A stretch of DNA of 64,000 nt from Alphaproteobacteria bacterium (GTDB lineage: Bacteria; Pseudomonadota; Alphaproteobacteria; Sphingomonadales; Kordiimonadaceae): assembly GCA_006226495.1 (NCBI GenBank), contig SBGU01000002.1, positions 24,461-88,460 on the forward strand, in the 5' to 3' direction. Made by a program: the position numbers and the translations under genes. How positions within the stretch are numbered: position 1 is the first letter of the stretch; every line of letters starts with the position of its first letter. Shown in pieces: positions 41,682-50,259 of this stretch. The notes beneath the pieces are model-generated. The model had not been told where the DNA came from. It searched no databases and worked only from the letters and a program-made list of their open reading frames with translations.

Positions 41682-43885
41682 GCAGCCCACGGCATGGCCC
41701 CGCGCGGCAGACGATTACCGACCCGTCGCTCGCAACAAAAATTCTGCGCAACCGCACCCTGACCGTGACCAATCTCGGCCCCCACCTCGACCAGCTTGCC
41801 GAGGCGACGGGGGAGGATTTTTCGGTGCTGAAACAGGTTATCCGCAGTTCGCTCATATACCAGGTTGGCAGCGAGCATCTTCAGACACGCCGTATCCTGG
41901 CGCAGTTTTTTGGCGAAAAGTCGATCGCCGACTGGTCGGACATGTTCGATGCTGAAATCGCGTCCCGGATCGCCGGCCTGGAGGCGAGCGAGAAACCCGA
42001 CCTGGTGCGGGATTTTACCGACCCGCTGTTTGTCGGCATTGTCGGCAAGCTGGTGGGCCTGCGCATGGCGCCGGATGTCGACCTGATCGGCCTTGTCGAC
42101 AGGACACGGCTGCTTACTGAACCGCTTCTGTCGCTCAGGCAGATCCGGTCCATGCAGGCGGCACTCGGCGATATCATGGCCCTCATTCCGGCGGAAGGTT
42201 TCGACCCGACCGCCAGGCCCCGGCCCCTTGCTCAGGTGGTCGCAGAAGACCGGCCCCCTGTTCCCCAAGGTGTCTCGATCACGGCAACCATCGCGGCGCT
42301 GGTCATTGCCGCCCACACCATGGCGGAAAGTCTGGCTTTTGCCCTCTGGGGTCTTCTGAGCCGGGAGCCGGCATGCTGGGCCGATGCCGCAACGGATGAC
42401 TGGCGCGACCGGGAACTGGAACGTTTGCTGAGCCGCTATCCCTCGACCCTGTTCCTGTACCGGGTTGCAGGAGAGGACGGAAACATAGGCGGCTGTCCCG
42501 TGCATGCCGGCCAGACCCTGGCGCTCGACATGCCGGCGGTCAACAGCCATATCCGGGCAGACGTGGCAGGCGGTGAAGGCCGGCACGGTACCTGCCTGCT
42601 TACCGCCGGCCAGACCATGGCGTTTGGCACCGGCCCCCACAAATGTCCGGGCGAAGCGCTGGCGCGGCTGGTCATTGGCCGCGCCGTTCCCGCCCTGGCC
42701 CGGGCGTTCCCGCGCCTGACCCTTTTGCGGGACCAGGTTCGCTTCTTCAGGACCGAAGTCGTCCAGACCCCGAGCGCCCTGCCCTGTGATTTGCGGGCAT
42801 GTTCCGCAAAGGTTGGCAGCAAGCTCTGGCAGGTCAAGGACCCGGTCGCAGCCCGCCGTATCGTCACCGACGACGAAGCCTTCGGCCCGCCGGAGATGAT
42901 TGACCATCTGACGGCGCTTGCGCAGTCCGGCAAGCTTGATCTTGATGTCGCGATATGCATGGCACGCAACGCCATGTTTTTCCTCTCCGGTGCCCGGCAC
43001 GACGCCACGCGGCGGATGGTCAGCCAAGCGCTGGGCGGTAACCGCATCGCCGCATGGGAGCCCTATATCGCCGACCAGGTCGAACAGGCGCTGGATGGCC
43101 TTGCCCATGCCCGCAAACCCGATCTGGTTACCGATTTTTCCGAACCGCTCTGCCGGGCGGTCAACAAGCAGGTCCTGGGCCTTCATCCGGCGGATCATGG
43201 CCGCTTCGACGAGCTGGCGCCCGAATTCCACAGGCTCCTTGAGCCCATGCTGTCGGTGCGGGAAATCCTGGACCTGCAGGCGGTGATGGCCGAGACCCTG
43301 GCGCTTGTCCGCAACGGGCAGACAGAAACGGACGGAACAGCCACGCCCAGGGGACTGTTGCAGACACTTCTGGATGAGCAGCATCCGGGCTTCGGTCCCG
43401 ACGACTGCCGGGCCCTGGCGCTCATTCTCTATGGTGCCGGCTTCAACATGACCCACACCTTGTCGAACGCGCTGCACTGGATTCTGACCCTGCCGGCAGA
43501 AGAACGCGCCGCCGGTGTCGACACCGGCTGGGTCGTGCCGAAAATCGAAACCATGATCGGGCTTCTGGGTGCGCCAAAATATATCTATCGCATGGCCAGA
43601 CACGCCGTGGAGGTGGACGGCATGCGGTTCGCGGCGCGCGACACCGCGCAAATTCATCTCGCACAGGTCAACCGTGCGTCGACTGCGGGGCATCTGTCGT
43701 TCGGGCACGGGTTGCACCATTGCGTTGGTGCCGCGCTGACCCGGCTGACCCTGAGGGTGGCAATTCCGAAGCTTTTTCAGCGCTATCCGACGCTCAGGCT
43801 CGAGCCGCAGGCACATGCCTATTGCGATTTCTCGCAGACGGTGGCACTGAAATCATTGAAATGTATCTCTGTTCAGGTCTTGTAG
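41678..43885 (+). CDS. Tandem cytochrome P450-like fusion with degenerate motifs
   Basis: The 735-aa protein consists of two P450-like halves. Heme-ligand loops are FGTGPHKCPGEALARL (C323) and FGHGLHHCVGAALTRL (C682), both with the F-x-x-G-x-H-x-C-x-G pattern. The rest is unusual: the ExxR motif appears lost in both halves (RLLSRYPS and IETMIGLLGAP instead of ExxR), and the I-helix acid-Thr pair is replaced (AAHTMAE, AGFNMTH). Each half is short (about 360 residues). It may bind heme but not act as an ordinary monooxygenase. It is translationally coupled to the FAAL and followed by the ACP gene. Confidence 0.82.
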   Translation: MSSPRHGPARQTITDPSLATKILRNRTLTVTNLGPHLDQLAEATGEDFSVLKQVIRSSLIYQVGSEHLQTRRILAQFFGEKSIADWSDMFDAEIASRIAGLEASEKPDLVRDFTDPLFVGIVGKLVGLRMAPDVDLIGLVDRTRLLTEPLLSLRQIRSMQAALGDIMALIPAEGFDPTARPRPLAQVVAEDRPPVPQGVSITATIAALVIAAHTMAESLAFALWGLLSREPACWADAATDDWRDRELERLLSRYPSTLFLYRVAGEDGNIGGCPVHAGQTLALDMPAVNSHIRADVAGGEGRHGTCLLTAGQTMAFGTGPHKCPGEALARLVIGRAVPALARAFPRLTLLRDQVRFFRTEVVQTPSALPCDLRACSAKVGSKLWQVKDPVAARRIVTDDEAFGPPEMIDHLTALAQSGKLDLDVAICMARNAMFFLSGARHDATRRMVSQALGGNRIAAWEPYIADQVEQALDGLAHARKPDLVTDFSEPLCRAVNKQVLGLHPADHGRFDELAPEFHRLLEPMLSVREILDLQAVMAETLALVRNGQTETDGTATPRGLLQTLLDEQHPGFGPDDCRALALILYGAGFNMTHTLSNALHWILTLPAEERAAGVDTGWVVPKIETMIGLLGAPKYIYRMARHAVEVDGMRFAARDTAQIHLAQVNRASTAGHLSFGHGLHHCVGAALTRLTLRVAIPKLFQRYPTLRLEPQAHAYCDFSQTVALKSLKCISVQVL

Positions 43886-43897
43886 GAGTAGACAAAG

Positions 43898-44155
43898 GTG
43901 ACGTCAGCAGCACCCGAATTTGCCAAGGTTGTCCAGTTCCTCAGAGAAAGGATCGCAAAACGGATCGATATCCCGCTCGAGACCGTTACCGAGAATGCCG
44001 TCCTTGTCGACCTGGGCCTGCAATCCATCGATGCCGTACTGGTGTGCGGTGAAGTCGAAGACGAATTTGGTATCGAACTCGACCCGTCCTCCATCTTCGA
44101 CCATGAAACCCTGGGCGGTTTTGCGCGGGAAATCGCCGGGCTTGTTGCAGCCTGA
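43898..44155 (+). CDS. Acyl carrier protein
   Basis: The 85-aa carrier protein has the phosphopantetheine serine S43 in VDLGLQSIDAVLV and the acidic helix II that follows, ending in FGIELDPSSIFDHETLGGF. The start is GTG 43898 with AGGAG upstream. Its stop overlaps the carbamoyltransferase start (TGATG). It is a dedicated carrier for this cluster rather than AcpP of fatty-acid synthesis, and is the expected acceptor of the FAAL product. Confidence 0.92.
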   Translation: MTSAAPEFAKVVQFLRERIAKRIDIPLETVTENAVLVDLGLQSIDAVLVCGEVEDEFGIELDPSSIFDHETLGGFAREIAGLVAA

Positions 44156-45840
44156 TGCGCCGCTGGTATCTCGGCCTTTCAACCTCGGGGCATGACCCGG
44201 CTTTCGCCCTTGTGGACGAAGGCGGCCAGATTGTCTTTGCCGAGGCCAGCGAGCGGTTCCTGCAGGACAAACGCGCCTGGGGCATTGCCCCCGATCATGT
44301 GCCGCACCTCGAAGCGGCGCTTGTGGCTGTCGGGTTCGACTTTGCCGCGGACCAGTTGCTGGTTTCTTCAAGCTGGGCTGGTGTGAAGGCGGATATCCCG
44401 GTCCAGGTTTCGGATGCGCTGTTGCCGGGTTCGGACAGCCAGTGGCTGCGCTGCCTGCAGCGATCGGCCCAGGAAAATGCCGGCGCTGCGCTGATGCGGC
44501 TCGGCCTGTCCGAAACCCTGCCCGATGTGAAGCGGTTCGACCATCACCTGTGCCATGCGACAGCCGCCTGCTACAGCGCCCCGTTTGCCGATGCGACCTG
44601 TCTGGTGATCGATGGCGAAGGCGATGTCGGCGCGGCATCGCTTTTTGATATGAAGGACCGCACGCTCAAGCGTCGCTGGCGGTCGTGGGGCCCGGGCAGC
44701 ATGGGTACCTTCTATGCCTGGCTCACGCGCCTGTGCGGATTTGACTGGCGCGCGGGCGAAGAATGGAAGGTGATGGGCCTCGCAGCGTTCGGCACGCCGA
44801 TCCCGTCGGTGGTCGAGGCCCTTGCCGGCATGATCGTGGTCGACAGGGGCCGCATCCAGTTTGCCGCCGACGAGAAAGTGGAAGCGGCGCGGCAGGCGGC
44901 CAGGCCCCACGCCCGCAGGCCGGACCAACCGATCCTGCAGGCCGCCGATCTCGCGGCCTCGGGGCAGGCGGCATACACTATTCTCGTCGACCGAATTCTC
45001 GCATCGGTTCTGAACAGTACGCCAGGCAACCTGGTGCTGACCGGCGGGTGTGCGCTCAATTCTTCCTACAACGGCACCATTGCGGCAACCTTTCCCGGCA
45101 CGCAGGTCTTTGTGCCGTCAGCCCCGGCCGACGACGGCAACGCGCTGGGTGCTGCTCTCCTTGGCTGGCTGGCCGACCATCCCGGCGCGTCCCTGCCACA
45201 AGGGGATGGCAGCCCGTTCCTCGGCAGTATGGCAAGCAGGCGTTCGCTGGAAAAAACCGCAACCTTCGCGGCCGCCGGGCGGATCACGAGGCTTGCCGGC
45301 AATGGCGCAGCGGTGGTGGCTGACCGGCTGGCGCAGGGCAGGATCATCGGCGTGATGCGCGGCCGGGCGGAATATGGTCCGCGTGCCCTTGGCCACCGGT
45401 CCATCCTCGCAGACCCGCGACCTGCCGATATGAAAGACCGGATAAATGCCCGCGTGAAGGGGCGGGAATCCTACCGGCCGTTTGCGCCCGTGGTTCCCGA
45501 GGGGCGAGTTGCCGAATGGTTCGTGCGTGAACAGGTATCACCCTACATGTCCTTCACCCTGCCCTGGCGCGACGAGACCAGGAAGCAGGTGCCGGCGGTG
45601 GTTCATGAAGACGGCACGGGACGGCTTCAAACTGTTGCCGATGCAACAAATCCCTGGATGGGCGAACTCCTCAGGGAATTCGAAAAACGGAGCGGCCTGC
45701 CGATTGTGCTGAACACCAGTTTCAACATCATGGGCAAACCGATTGTCCATTCGGTCGAGGATGCCATGGCCGTCTTGATGACCACCGGTCTTGATGCCGT
45801 GCTGATTGAAGACCTGCTGGTCGAAAAAGCCGGTACCTGA
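44155..45840 (+). CDS. NodU/CmcH-family O-carbamoyltransferase
   Basis: The 561-aa enzyme would transfer a carbamoyl group from carbamoyl phosphate, via carbamoyl-AMP, to a hydroxyl. The N-terminal kae1-like domain begins YLGLSTSGHDPAFALV and includes RFDHHLCHATAACYSAPF. The C-terminal domain carries GRAEYGPRALGHRSILADPR and SYRPFAPVVPE. Length is normal for the family. It is the last plus-strand gene of the cluster, coupled to the ACP by a one-base overlap. The product is therefore probably carbamoylated at some stage. Confidence 0.92.
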   Translation: MRRWYLGLSTSGHDPAFALVDEGGQIVFAEASERFLQDKRAWGIAPDHVPHLEAALVAVGFDFAADQLLVSSSWAGVKADIPVQVSDALLPGSDSQWLRCLQRSAQENAGAALMRLGLSETLPDVKRFDHHLCHATAACYSAPFADATCLVIDGEGDVGAASLFDMKDRTLKRRWRSWGPGSMGTFYAWLTRLCGFDWRAGEEWKVMGLAAFGTPIPSVVEALAGMIVVDRGRIQFAADEKVEAARQAARPHARRPDQPILQAADLAASGQAAYTILVDRILASVLNSTPGNLVLTGGCALNSSYNGTIAATFPGTQVFVPSAPADDGNALGAALLGWLADHPGASLPQGDGSPFLGSMASRRSLEKTATFAAAGRITRLAGNGAAVVADRLAQGRIIGVMRGRAEYGPRALGHRSILADPRPADMKDRINARVKGRESYRPFAPVVPEGRVAEWFVREQVSPYMSFTLPWRDETRKQVPAVVHEDGTGRLQTVADATNPWMGELLREFEKRSGLPIVLNTSFNIMGKPIVHSVEDAMAVLMTTGLDAVLIEDLLVEKAGT

Positions 45841-45847
45841 GCGGCCT

Positions 45848-47479
45848 TCAGGATGCGATACGGTCCGGAACCTGCATCGGCCGCCAGTGTTTCAGGCGCT
45901 CCATCCGGTCGTCCGTGAAGCCGATATCGAAGGGCGGCGCGTCCATTCGTGCCCAGGCAGGATCATACATCCTGTTCCGTGCCAGGTTCACAGTGATCGC
46001 CAGATACCGGATGATCACCTCACTGACCGCAGCGCCGATTTCAGGCCGATGCCGGGCCATCGCCATGGCTTCATCAATCACCCCCCGGAAGGCCGGGTCA
46101 TATTTGATCGCCTCGCGGATTGCTGTCGACGCAAGCCAGGTTGCAAGCTGCCTGGGTTTGCGCCCCCGGCGCGGGCCCAGGTGCGCCCAGGGCGGCGGTG
46201 CCAGCAATGTCACGATCTTTTCCAACCGGACCAGGAAATTGTCAGGGTGATAAAGTTTGCTGATCAGCCAGCGCAGCCCAACATACAGTTCGGCCCGCGA
46301 CATCTGCGCAGGCTCGAAATTGGACGTATAATAGGGCGGTGCACCCGATTTCAGCGTCGGGTCCTCAAGCAGGCGGCCTTCCTTGCGCATGTCGTCAAAA
46401 AGCGGAGTCGCGATTGGCGCAACCAGCGGCCCGATCCGGGCAGACCCTGCCGGCAACGACATGGCAAACCGATATTGCATATCGAACGAATTCAGGGTGT
46501 CGCTGTCGAACCCGACAATGAAGGCCGGTTCGATCTTGATGCCGGCCTTCACTGATTTTTCGCACTGGGAAATCAGGTCGAAACCCTTGTTGGGCCGCTT
46601 GTCGCATTCCTCGAGCGCCAGCGGGTCACTGGTTTCGATACCGACAAAGTTGGTCAGGATACCGGCTTTGTGACAGTCGGCCAGAATATCGTCATGTTTG
46701 GTCATGTTGATCGACATCTGGGTCTGGAACGAGACAAAATCGCGCCCGTCTGCGCCATTCCAGGCTGCGATGGCGGCCAGCAGCTCGCGCGCCACCTTGC
46801 GGTTGGCGGTGAAATTGTCATCGGCAATCAGGATGGACGAGAAGCCCAGATCGTAAAGCCGCTGAATCTCGTCTATCACCTGCCCCGGGTCCTTGTGGCG
46901 CTGCTTGTTGCCCAGATACTGGATCACGTCGCAGAAATTGCAGGTGAAGGGACAGCCCCGGCTCGATTGCACAACACCGCTGACCAGTTGTTCGTGGGGA
47001 TAGAGGTCCCAGCGCGGCGCAGGCGATGTGCGCATGTCCGCCGCATGCCCCTTGTAGCGAGGCTGGAGGGTGCCGGCTTCCATATCGGCAAAAAACCGGG
47101 CGGCAATGGGTTCCAGTTCGCCCACCATCATACTGTCGCAATGGTCCGTGAACATGTCGGGCAACAGCGATACATGGGGGCCGCCCATGACGACGGTCTT
47201 GCCTTTAGCGCGAAAACTGTCAGCGATTTCAATGGCACGCTGGGCTTGCGATACGTTGGCGGTGATACCGATGACATCGGCGTCGGTATCGGCGGGCAGC
47301 GGCTGTGTCGCTTCATTGCAGAGCACGACTTCAATGCCGGGCGGCACAAGGGCGGCCACCGTCGCAATCGATGTCGATGGCGACATTTCATAGCCGCCGA
47401 TGCTGGCATCAAACGCGTTCAGCGGGCTGTCTTCGCCCTTGCGAAGTTCGTGACGCGGTGCAACGAGCAAAAGTTTCAT
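45848..47479 (-). CDS. B12-binding radical SAM enzyme
   Basis: I start it at ATG 47479 (GGAAGT six bases upstream), giving 543 aa; the longer frame is not protein-like. The N-terminal B12-binding-like domain starts KLLLVAPRHEL and contains DVIGITANVS and MGGPHVSLLPD. The radical SAM core has C176-x3-C180-x2-C183 (SRGCPFTCNFCDV), and FILIADDNFT-like and VGIETSDP strands follow. A C-terminal helical region resembles DUF4070 of hopanoid/class-B methylases. It may methylate a carbon of the cluster product. It ends 8 bp from the convergent carbamoyltransferase gene. Confidence 0.87.
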   Translation of the reverse strand: MKLLLVAPRHELRKGEDSPLNAFDASIGGYEMSPSTSIATVAALVPPGIEVVLCNEATQPLPADTDADVIGITANVSQAQRAIEIADSFRAKGKTVVMGGPHVSLLPDMFTDHCDSMMVGELEPIAARFFADMEAGTLQPRYKGHAADMRTSPAPRWDLYPHEQLVSGVVQSSRGCPFTCNFCDVIQYLGNKQRHKDPGQVIDEIQRLYDLGFSSILIADDNFTANRKVARELLAAIAAWNGADGRDFVSFQTQMSINMTKHDDILADCHKAGILTNFVGIETSDPLALEECDKRPNKGFDLISQCEKSVKAGIKIEPAFIVGFDSDTLNSFDMQYRFAMSLPAGSARIGPLVAPIATPLFDDMRKEGRLLEDPTLKSGAPPYYTSNFEPAQMSRAELYVGLRWLISKLYHPDNFLVRLEKIVTLLAPPPWAHLGPRRGRKPRQLATWLASTAIREAIKYDPAFRGVIDEAMAMARHRPEIGAAVSEVIIRYLAITVNLARNRMYDPAWARMDAPPFDIGFTDDRMERLKHWRPMQVPDRIAS

Positions 47480-47630
47480 AAAGTGACTTCCATGCCGGAT
47501 ATCCGAACACCGTGTCATAGCGCCGCGGCAGGCGCAAGCGCCCCCCGCAGATATTTCACGCGCATCGGGCGGGCAGGTCGCGTTCGGACAAAACAGCCGC
47601 TTGCCGCCCGGAGAACCTTCGTTCAAATTT

Positions 47631-47699
47631 TCTGAAAATAAGCCACTGATTAGATCAAAAATACCGCCTTATTTTCAGAGAGTTATTCTCTATTTGACA
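47631..47699 (+). promoter_or_regulatory. Inverted-repeat operator or centromere-like site plus promoter for the ParA gene
   Basis: A perfect 12-bp inverted repeat, TCTGAAAATAAG (47631-47642) and CTTATTTTCAGA (47668-47679), has a 25-bp spacer. It is followed by a smaller AGAG-TTATT-CTCT repeat and TTGACA (47694-47699), a likely -35 box. The DNA is strikingly AT-rich in a high-GC region. An operator for the downstream ParA/RHH proteins, or a parS-like site, is inferred. The rest of the 47480-47784 gap shows no gene. Confidence 0.55.
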
Positions 47700-47784
47700 C
47701 CTTCTCTTAAGCCGATTTTTACAGGCATATCCGCATACTGCCATCAAACAGGGCAAAGCCCGTTCAGGCAAATGGAGAAGACAG

Positions 47785-48495
47785 ATGCGAATCATCGCAG
47801 TGACCTCGCAAAAGGGCGGATCAGGCAAAACCACCCTTACCGGCCATCTGGCCGTCGCCGCAGCCCGCGCCGATGCCGGCCCCGTGGCCCTTATCGATAC
47901 CGACCCGCAGGGCAGTCTGGCCGACTGGTGGGCCGAGCGCGCTGTCGCCTCGCCCGCGTTTGCCAGGGCCAGCCTCAACACACTCGACCAGGACCTGCAG
48001 GCGCTCAGGGAAGAAGGCTTCCGCCTCGTGTTCATCGACACGCCGCCCGCGATTACCCGGTCGATCCAGGCCGTGGTGTCGCGGTCGGACCTCGTGCTGA
48101 TTCCCACGCGCCCCAGCCCGCACGACCTGCGCGCTGCAGGTGCCACGGTCGACCTGGTCGAACGCGCCGGCAAACCGCTGATCTTCATCGTCAATGGCGC
48201 AACGGCGCGCGCGCGCCTGACCGGCGAAGCCGCCATCGCCCTGTCGCAGCATGGCACCGTGGCGCCTGTTATCGTGCACAACCGGCAGGATTTTGCCGCC
48301 AGCATGATCGACGGTCGCACGGTCATGGAAGCATCGGGCGGCAAATCGGCCGAAGAGATCGAGGCCCTGTGGGGTTATGTCGACGACCGTATCAAGCGCC
48401 TGCCCGTGAAGGCTGCATTCCGTCCCATCCCCCTGCAGCGCGGCAGTTTCGGCAACAGGGCCCTGCCGGCAGGCATGCCGGGCCAGATGGCCTGA
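47785..48495 (+). CDS. ParA/MinD-type ATPase, orphan
   Basis: The 236-aa ATPase has a deviant Walker A motif (QKGGSGKTTLTG, with signature lysine K10) and Walker B LVFIDTPP, followed by the partner-interface region LVLIPTRPSPHDLRAAG. It is a short ParA of the type encoded on plasmids and in chromosomal cargo-positioning loci, with no N-terminal HTH. There is no parB. The following ribbon-helix-helix-like gene, 26 bp downstream, is the obvious partner. The cargo is unknown. Confidence 0.9.
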   Translation: MRIIAVTSQKGGSGKTTLTGHLAVAAARADAGPVALIDTDPQGSLADWWAERAVASPAFARASLNTLDQDLQALREEGFRLVFIDTPPAITRSIQAVVSRSDLVLIPTRPSPHDLRAAGATVDLVERAGKPLIFIVNGATARARLTGEAAIALSQHGTVAPVIVHNRQDFAASMIDGRTVMEASGGKSAEEIEALWGYVDDRIKRLPVKAAFRPIPLQRGSFGNRALPAGMPGQMA

Positions 48496-48521
48496 AAACC
48501 GGCCGAAGAAAGGACCCACAC

Positions 48522-48863
48522 ATGACCATGGCTTCACTCAGCGCATCGCTTCTGGCCCGCAAGGGCCAGGCACGCCCCACCGCGGCCAGCCAGCCTGTAA
48601 ATGTCGAGGATATTTTCAGCCGGCACCGGGCCGCCATCCCAACCTACAAGGCAAAGGTGATGCCCAAGCCGGCAAAGGGCGGCAAACGCACGGCAAAGAC
48701 CCTTCGGCTGGAAGCGGACCTGAACCACAGGCTGCGCCTGCTGGCGGCCTATATCGGCGTTACCCAGCAGTCCCTGATGGAAAAGGCGGTCCGGACCCTG
48801 CTGGCCAGTGAACTGCCGGAAGGCAGCCAGATCACCCTGCCGGGCAAGAAGACATCACGCTGA
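48522..48863 (+). CDS. Ribbon-helix-helix-like ParA partner, 113 aa
   Basis: The start is ATG 48522 with AAAGGA upstream, inside a long open frame whose earlier part is an artefact. The C-terminal part (TAKTLRLEADLNHRLRLLAA, then YIGVTQQSLMEKAVRTLL) has the strand-helix-helix pattern of RHH DNA-binding proteins. The N-terminus is basic and flexible, as in ParG-like ParA partners. Together with the upstream inverted repeat it could form an autoregulated segregation or positioning module. Confidence 0.75.
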   Translation: MTMASLSASLLARKGQARPTAASQPVNVEDIFSRHRAAIPTYKAKVMPKPAKGGKRTAKTLRLEADLNHRLRLLAAYIGVTQQSLMEKAVRTLLASELPEGSQITLPGKKTSR

Positions 48864-48882
48864 GCGTACCGGAAACCGCACG

Positions 48883-50112
48883 CTACTGCGGCGGTTTGGC
48901 AAAACAGTCATAGCCCGCACGCTTGAGCGCCACACAGCGCCGCACAGCGCCCTGCATGCCCTTGACCGGGCCGAACACCAGCCGGTAAAGGCCGGGCCGG
49001 TTGATCGATTCGGTCACTTCGCCCTTCAGACCGGCAACCGCCTCTGCCTGCGTGGTCAGGATGACCTTCATCAGCCGGTCGACCTCTTCTTGCGACATGG
49101 CGAAACCAACCTCGACATGCCATACGGTTGTCCAGTCAACCGGTGCATCCGGGTCCTCCAGGACGGGGTCGTCGCCCTCGTCCATGCCTTCCGCCATCGC
49201 AAAATCGTCCCCGCCGTCCCCTTGTTCGGGGCCTGCATCCACAACTGCCGCGGGCTCAGGCTCAGGCTCGGGTTCGGACTCAGGCTCCTGTGCGGATGCC
49301 ACCGACATTTCAGCGGGTGTACCGCCGGTTTCTTCGTCGGGGCCGGCTGCCGGTTCCGTGTCAGCCACCACCATCGGCGCATCAGCGGTTATATCAACCG
49401 TACCCGGCTCGGGTGTGCGTTCGCGCGCACCGTCCTCGCGCCCCATGACAAGATAAAGCGCAATCGGCTTGTCGCTGAAGCCTTCGGCCTGAAGCGCGCT
49501 GGCATACTGGCGCGCACGGGCACGGGCTTGTTCGCTCAGTTGTCCGTTCATGGCACTTTCGCCATTGATCGCGTCGGCATAACCTTCCGCGGCCGCTTTC
49601 CAGACCAGGCCATAACCCCGGATGGGGTCGGGCAGGCGCCCGCCTTCGCCGTTCCAGTAGACCATGCCAAGCATATACATGGCTTCCGGGTCCTCCATCA
49701 GCGCATATTGCTGCCAGACCGCCATGGCCTCATCGATGCTGGACTGGCTACCGTCGCCCTCGAAGAACAGGAAATTGGCGAGGGTAAGCGCGGCCCGCTT
49801 GTGGCCCAGTCCAGCCGCAAGCCGGTAATACATTGTGGCAATCGGCACGGAGACCGGACGACCGATGCCAAGCCGATGAATTTCCGCCAGATGATAGAAG
49901 GCGTCGGAATAGCCCTGCTCCCCCAGCCGGCGCAGTTCTTCAATGCCCAGGTCGACCGAACCGCCCCGCACCAGATCGAGCGCGGCATCGACAAGTGCGC
50001 TCTGCGACTGGACATCAACCGGCGCAACCGGGGCGGGCGCCGCGACCGCCACGTCGGATGGCAGCACAAGACCAAAGAACGAGGCTGCAATCAGCAGGGT
50101 TGATGGGCGCAT
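48883..50112 (-). CDS. Sel1-repeat and SPOR-domain periplasmic protein
   Basis: The start is ATG 50112 (GGAGGAACCCCT upstream). The 409-aa protein has a signal peptide ending near AVAAPA. Sel1/TPR-like repeats lie about residues 40-180 (YHLAEIHRLG, AALTLANFLFFEGDG, MYMLGMVYWNGEGG). A long Pro/Glu/Asp-rich linker precedes a C-terminal SPOR-like domain (VWHVEVGFAM...LYRLVFGPVKG). SPOR domains bind denuded septal peptidoglycan. It is divergent from another SPOR protein. Confidence 0.8.
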   Translation of the reverse strand: MRPSTLLIAASFFGLVLPSDVAVAAPAPVAPVDVQSQSALVDAALDLVRGGSVDLGIEELRRLGEQGYSDAFYHLAEIHRLGIGRPVSVPIATMYYRLAAGLGHKRAALTLANFLFFEGDGSQSSIDEAMAVWQQYALMEDPEAMYMLGMVYWNGEGGRLPDPIRGYGLVWKAAAEGYADAINGESAMNGQLSEQARARARQYASALQAEGFSDKPIALYLVMGREDGARERTPEPGTVDITADAPMVVADTEPAAGPDEETGGTPAEMSVASAQEPESEPEPEPEPAAVVDAGPEQGDGGDDFAMAEGMDEGDDPVLEDPDAPVDWTTVWHVEVGFAMSQEEVDRLMKVILTTQAEAVAGLKGEVTESINRPGLYRLVFGPVKGMQGAVRRCVALKRAGYDCFAKPPQ

Positions 50113-50259
50113 AGGGGTTCCTCCGGATTTCGGCGAATTTAGCATAAACTTGCCGAAAATACCCCTAAAAGCAATCGCAGCCCTTAAACCTTCTTTCACC
50201 CCTGTATGCCTATGGTTGGAAAACTCAAATCAGGCACATAACGCTTCAATGGGCGTAAC

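Noticed and set aside
41060..43816. 918-aa minus-strand frame opposite the P450 fusion
   Set aside because: It is an antisense shadow of a gene with clear motifs on the plus strand.
47601..48521. 5' part of a 420-aa plus-strand frame
   Set aside because: Arg/Pro-rich nonsense out of frame with ParA. Only its last 113 codons, from ATG 48522, form a real gene.
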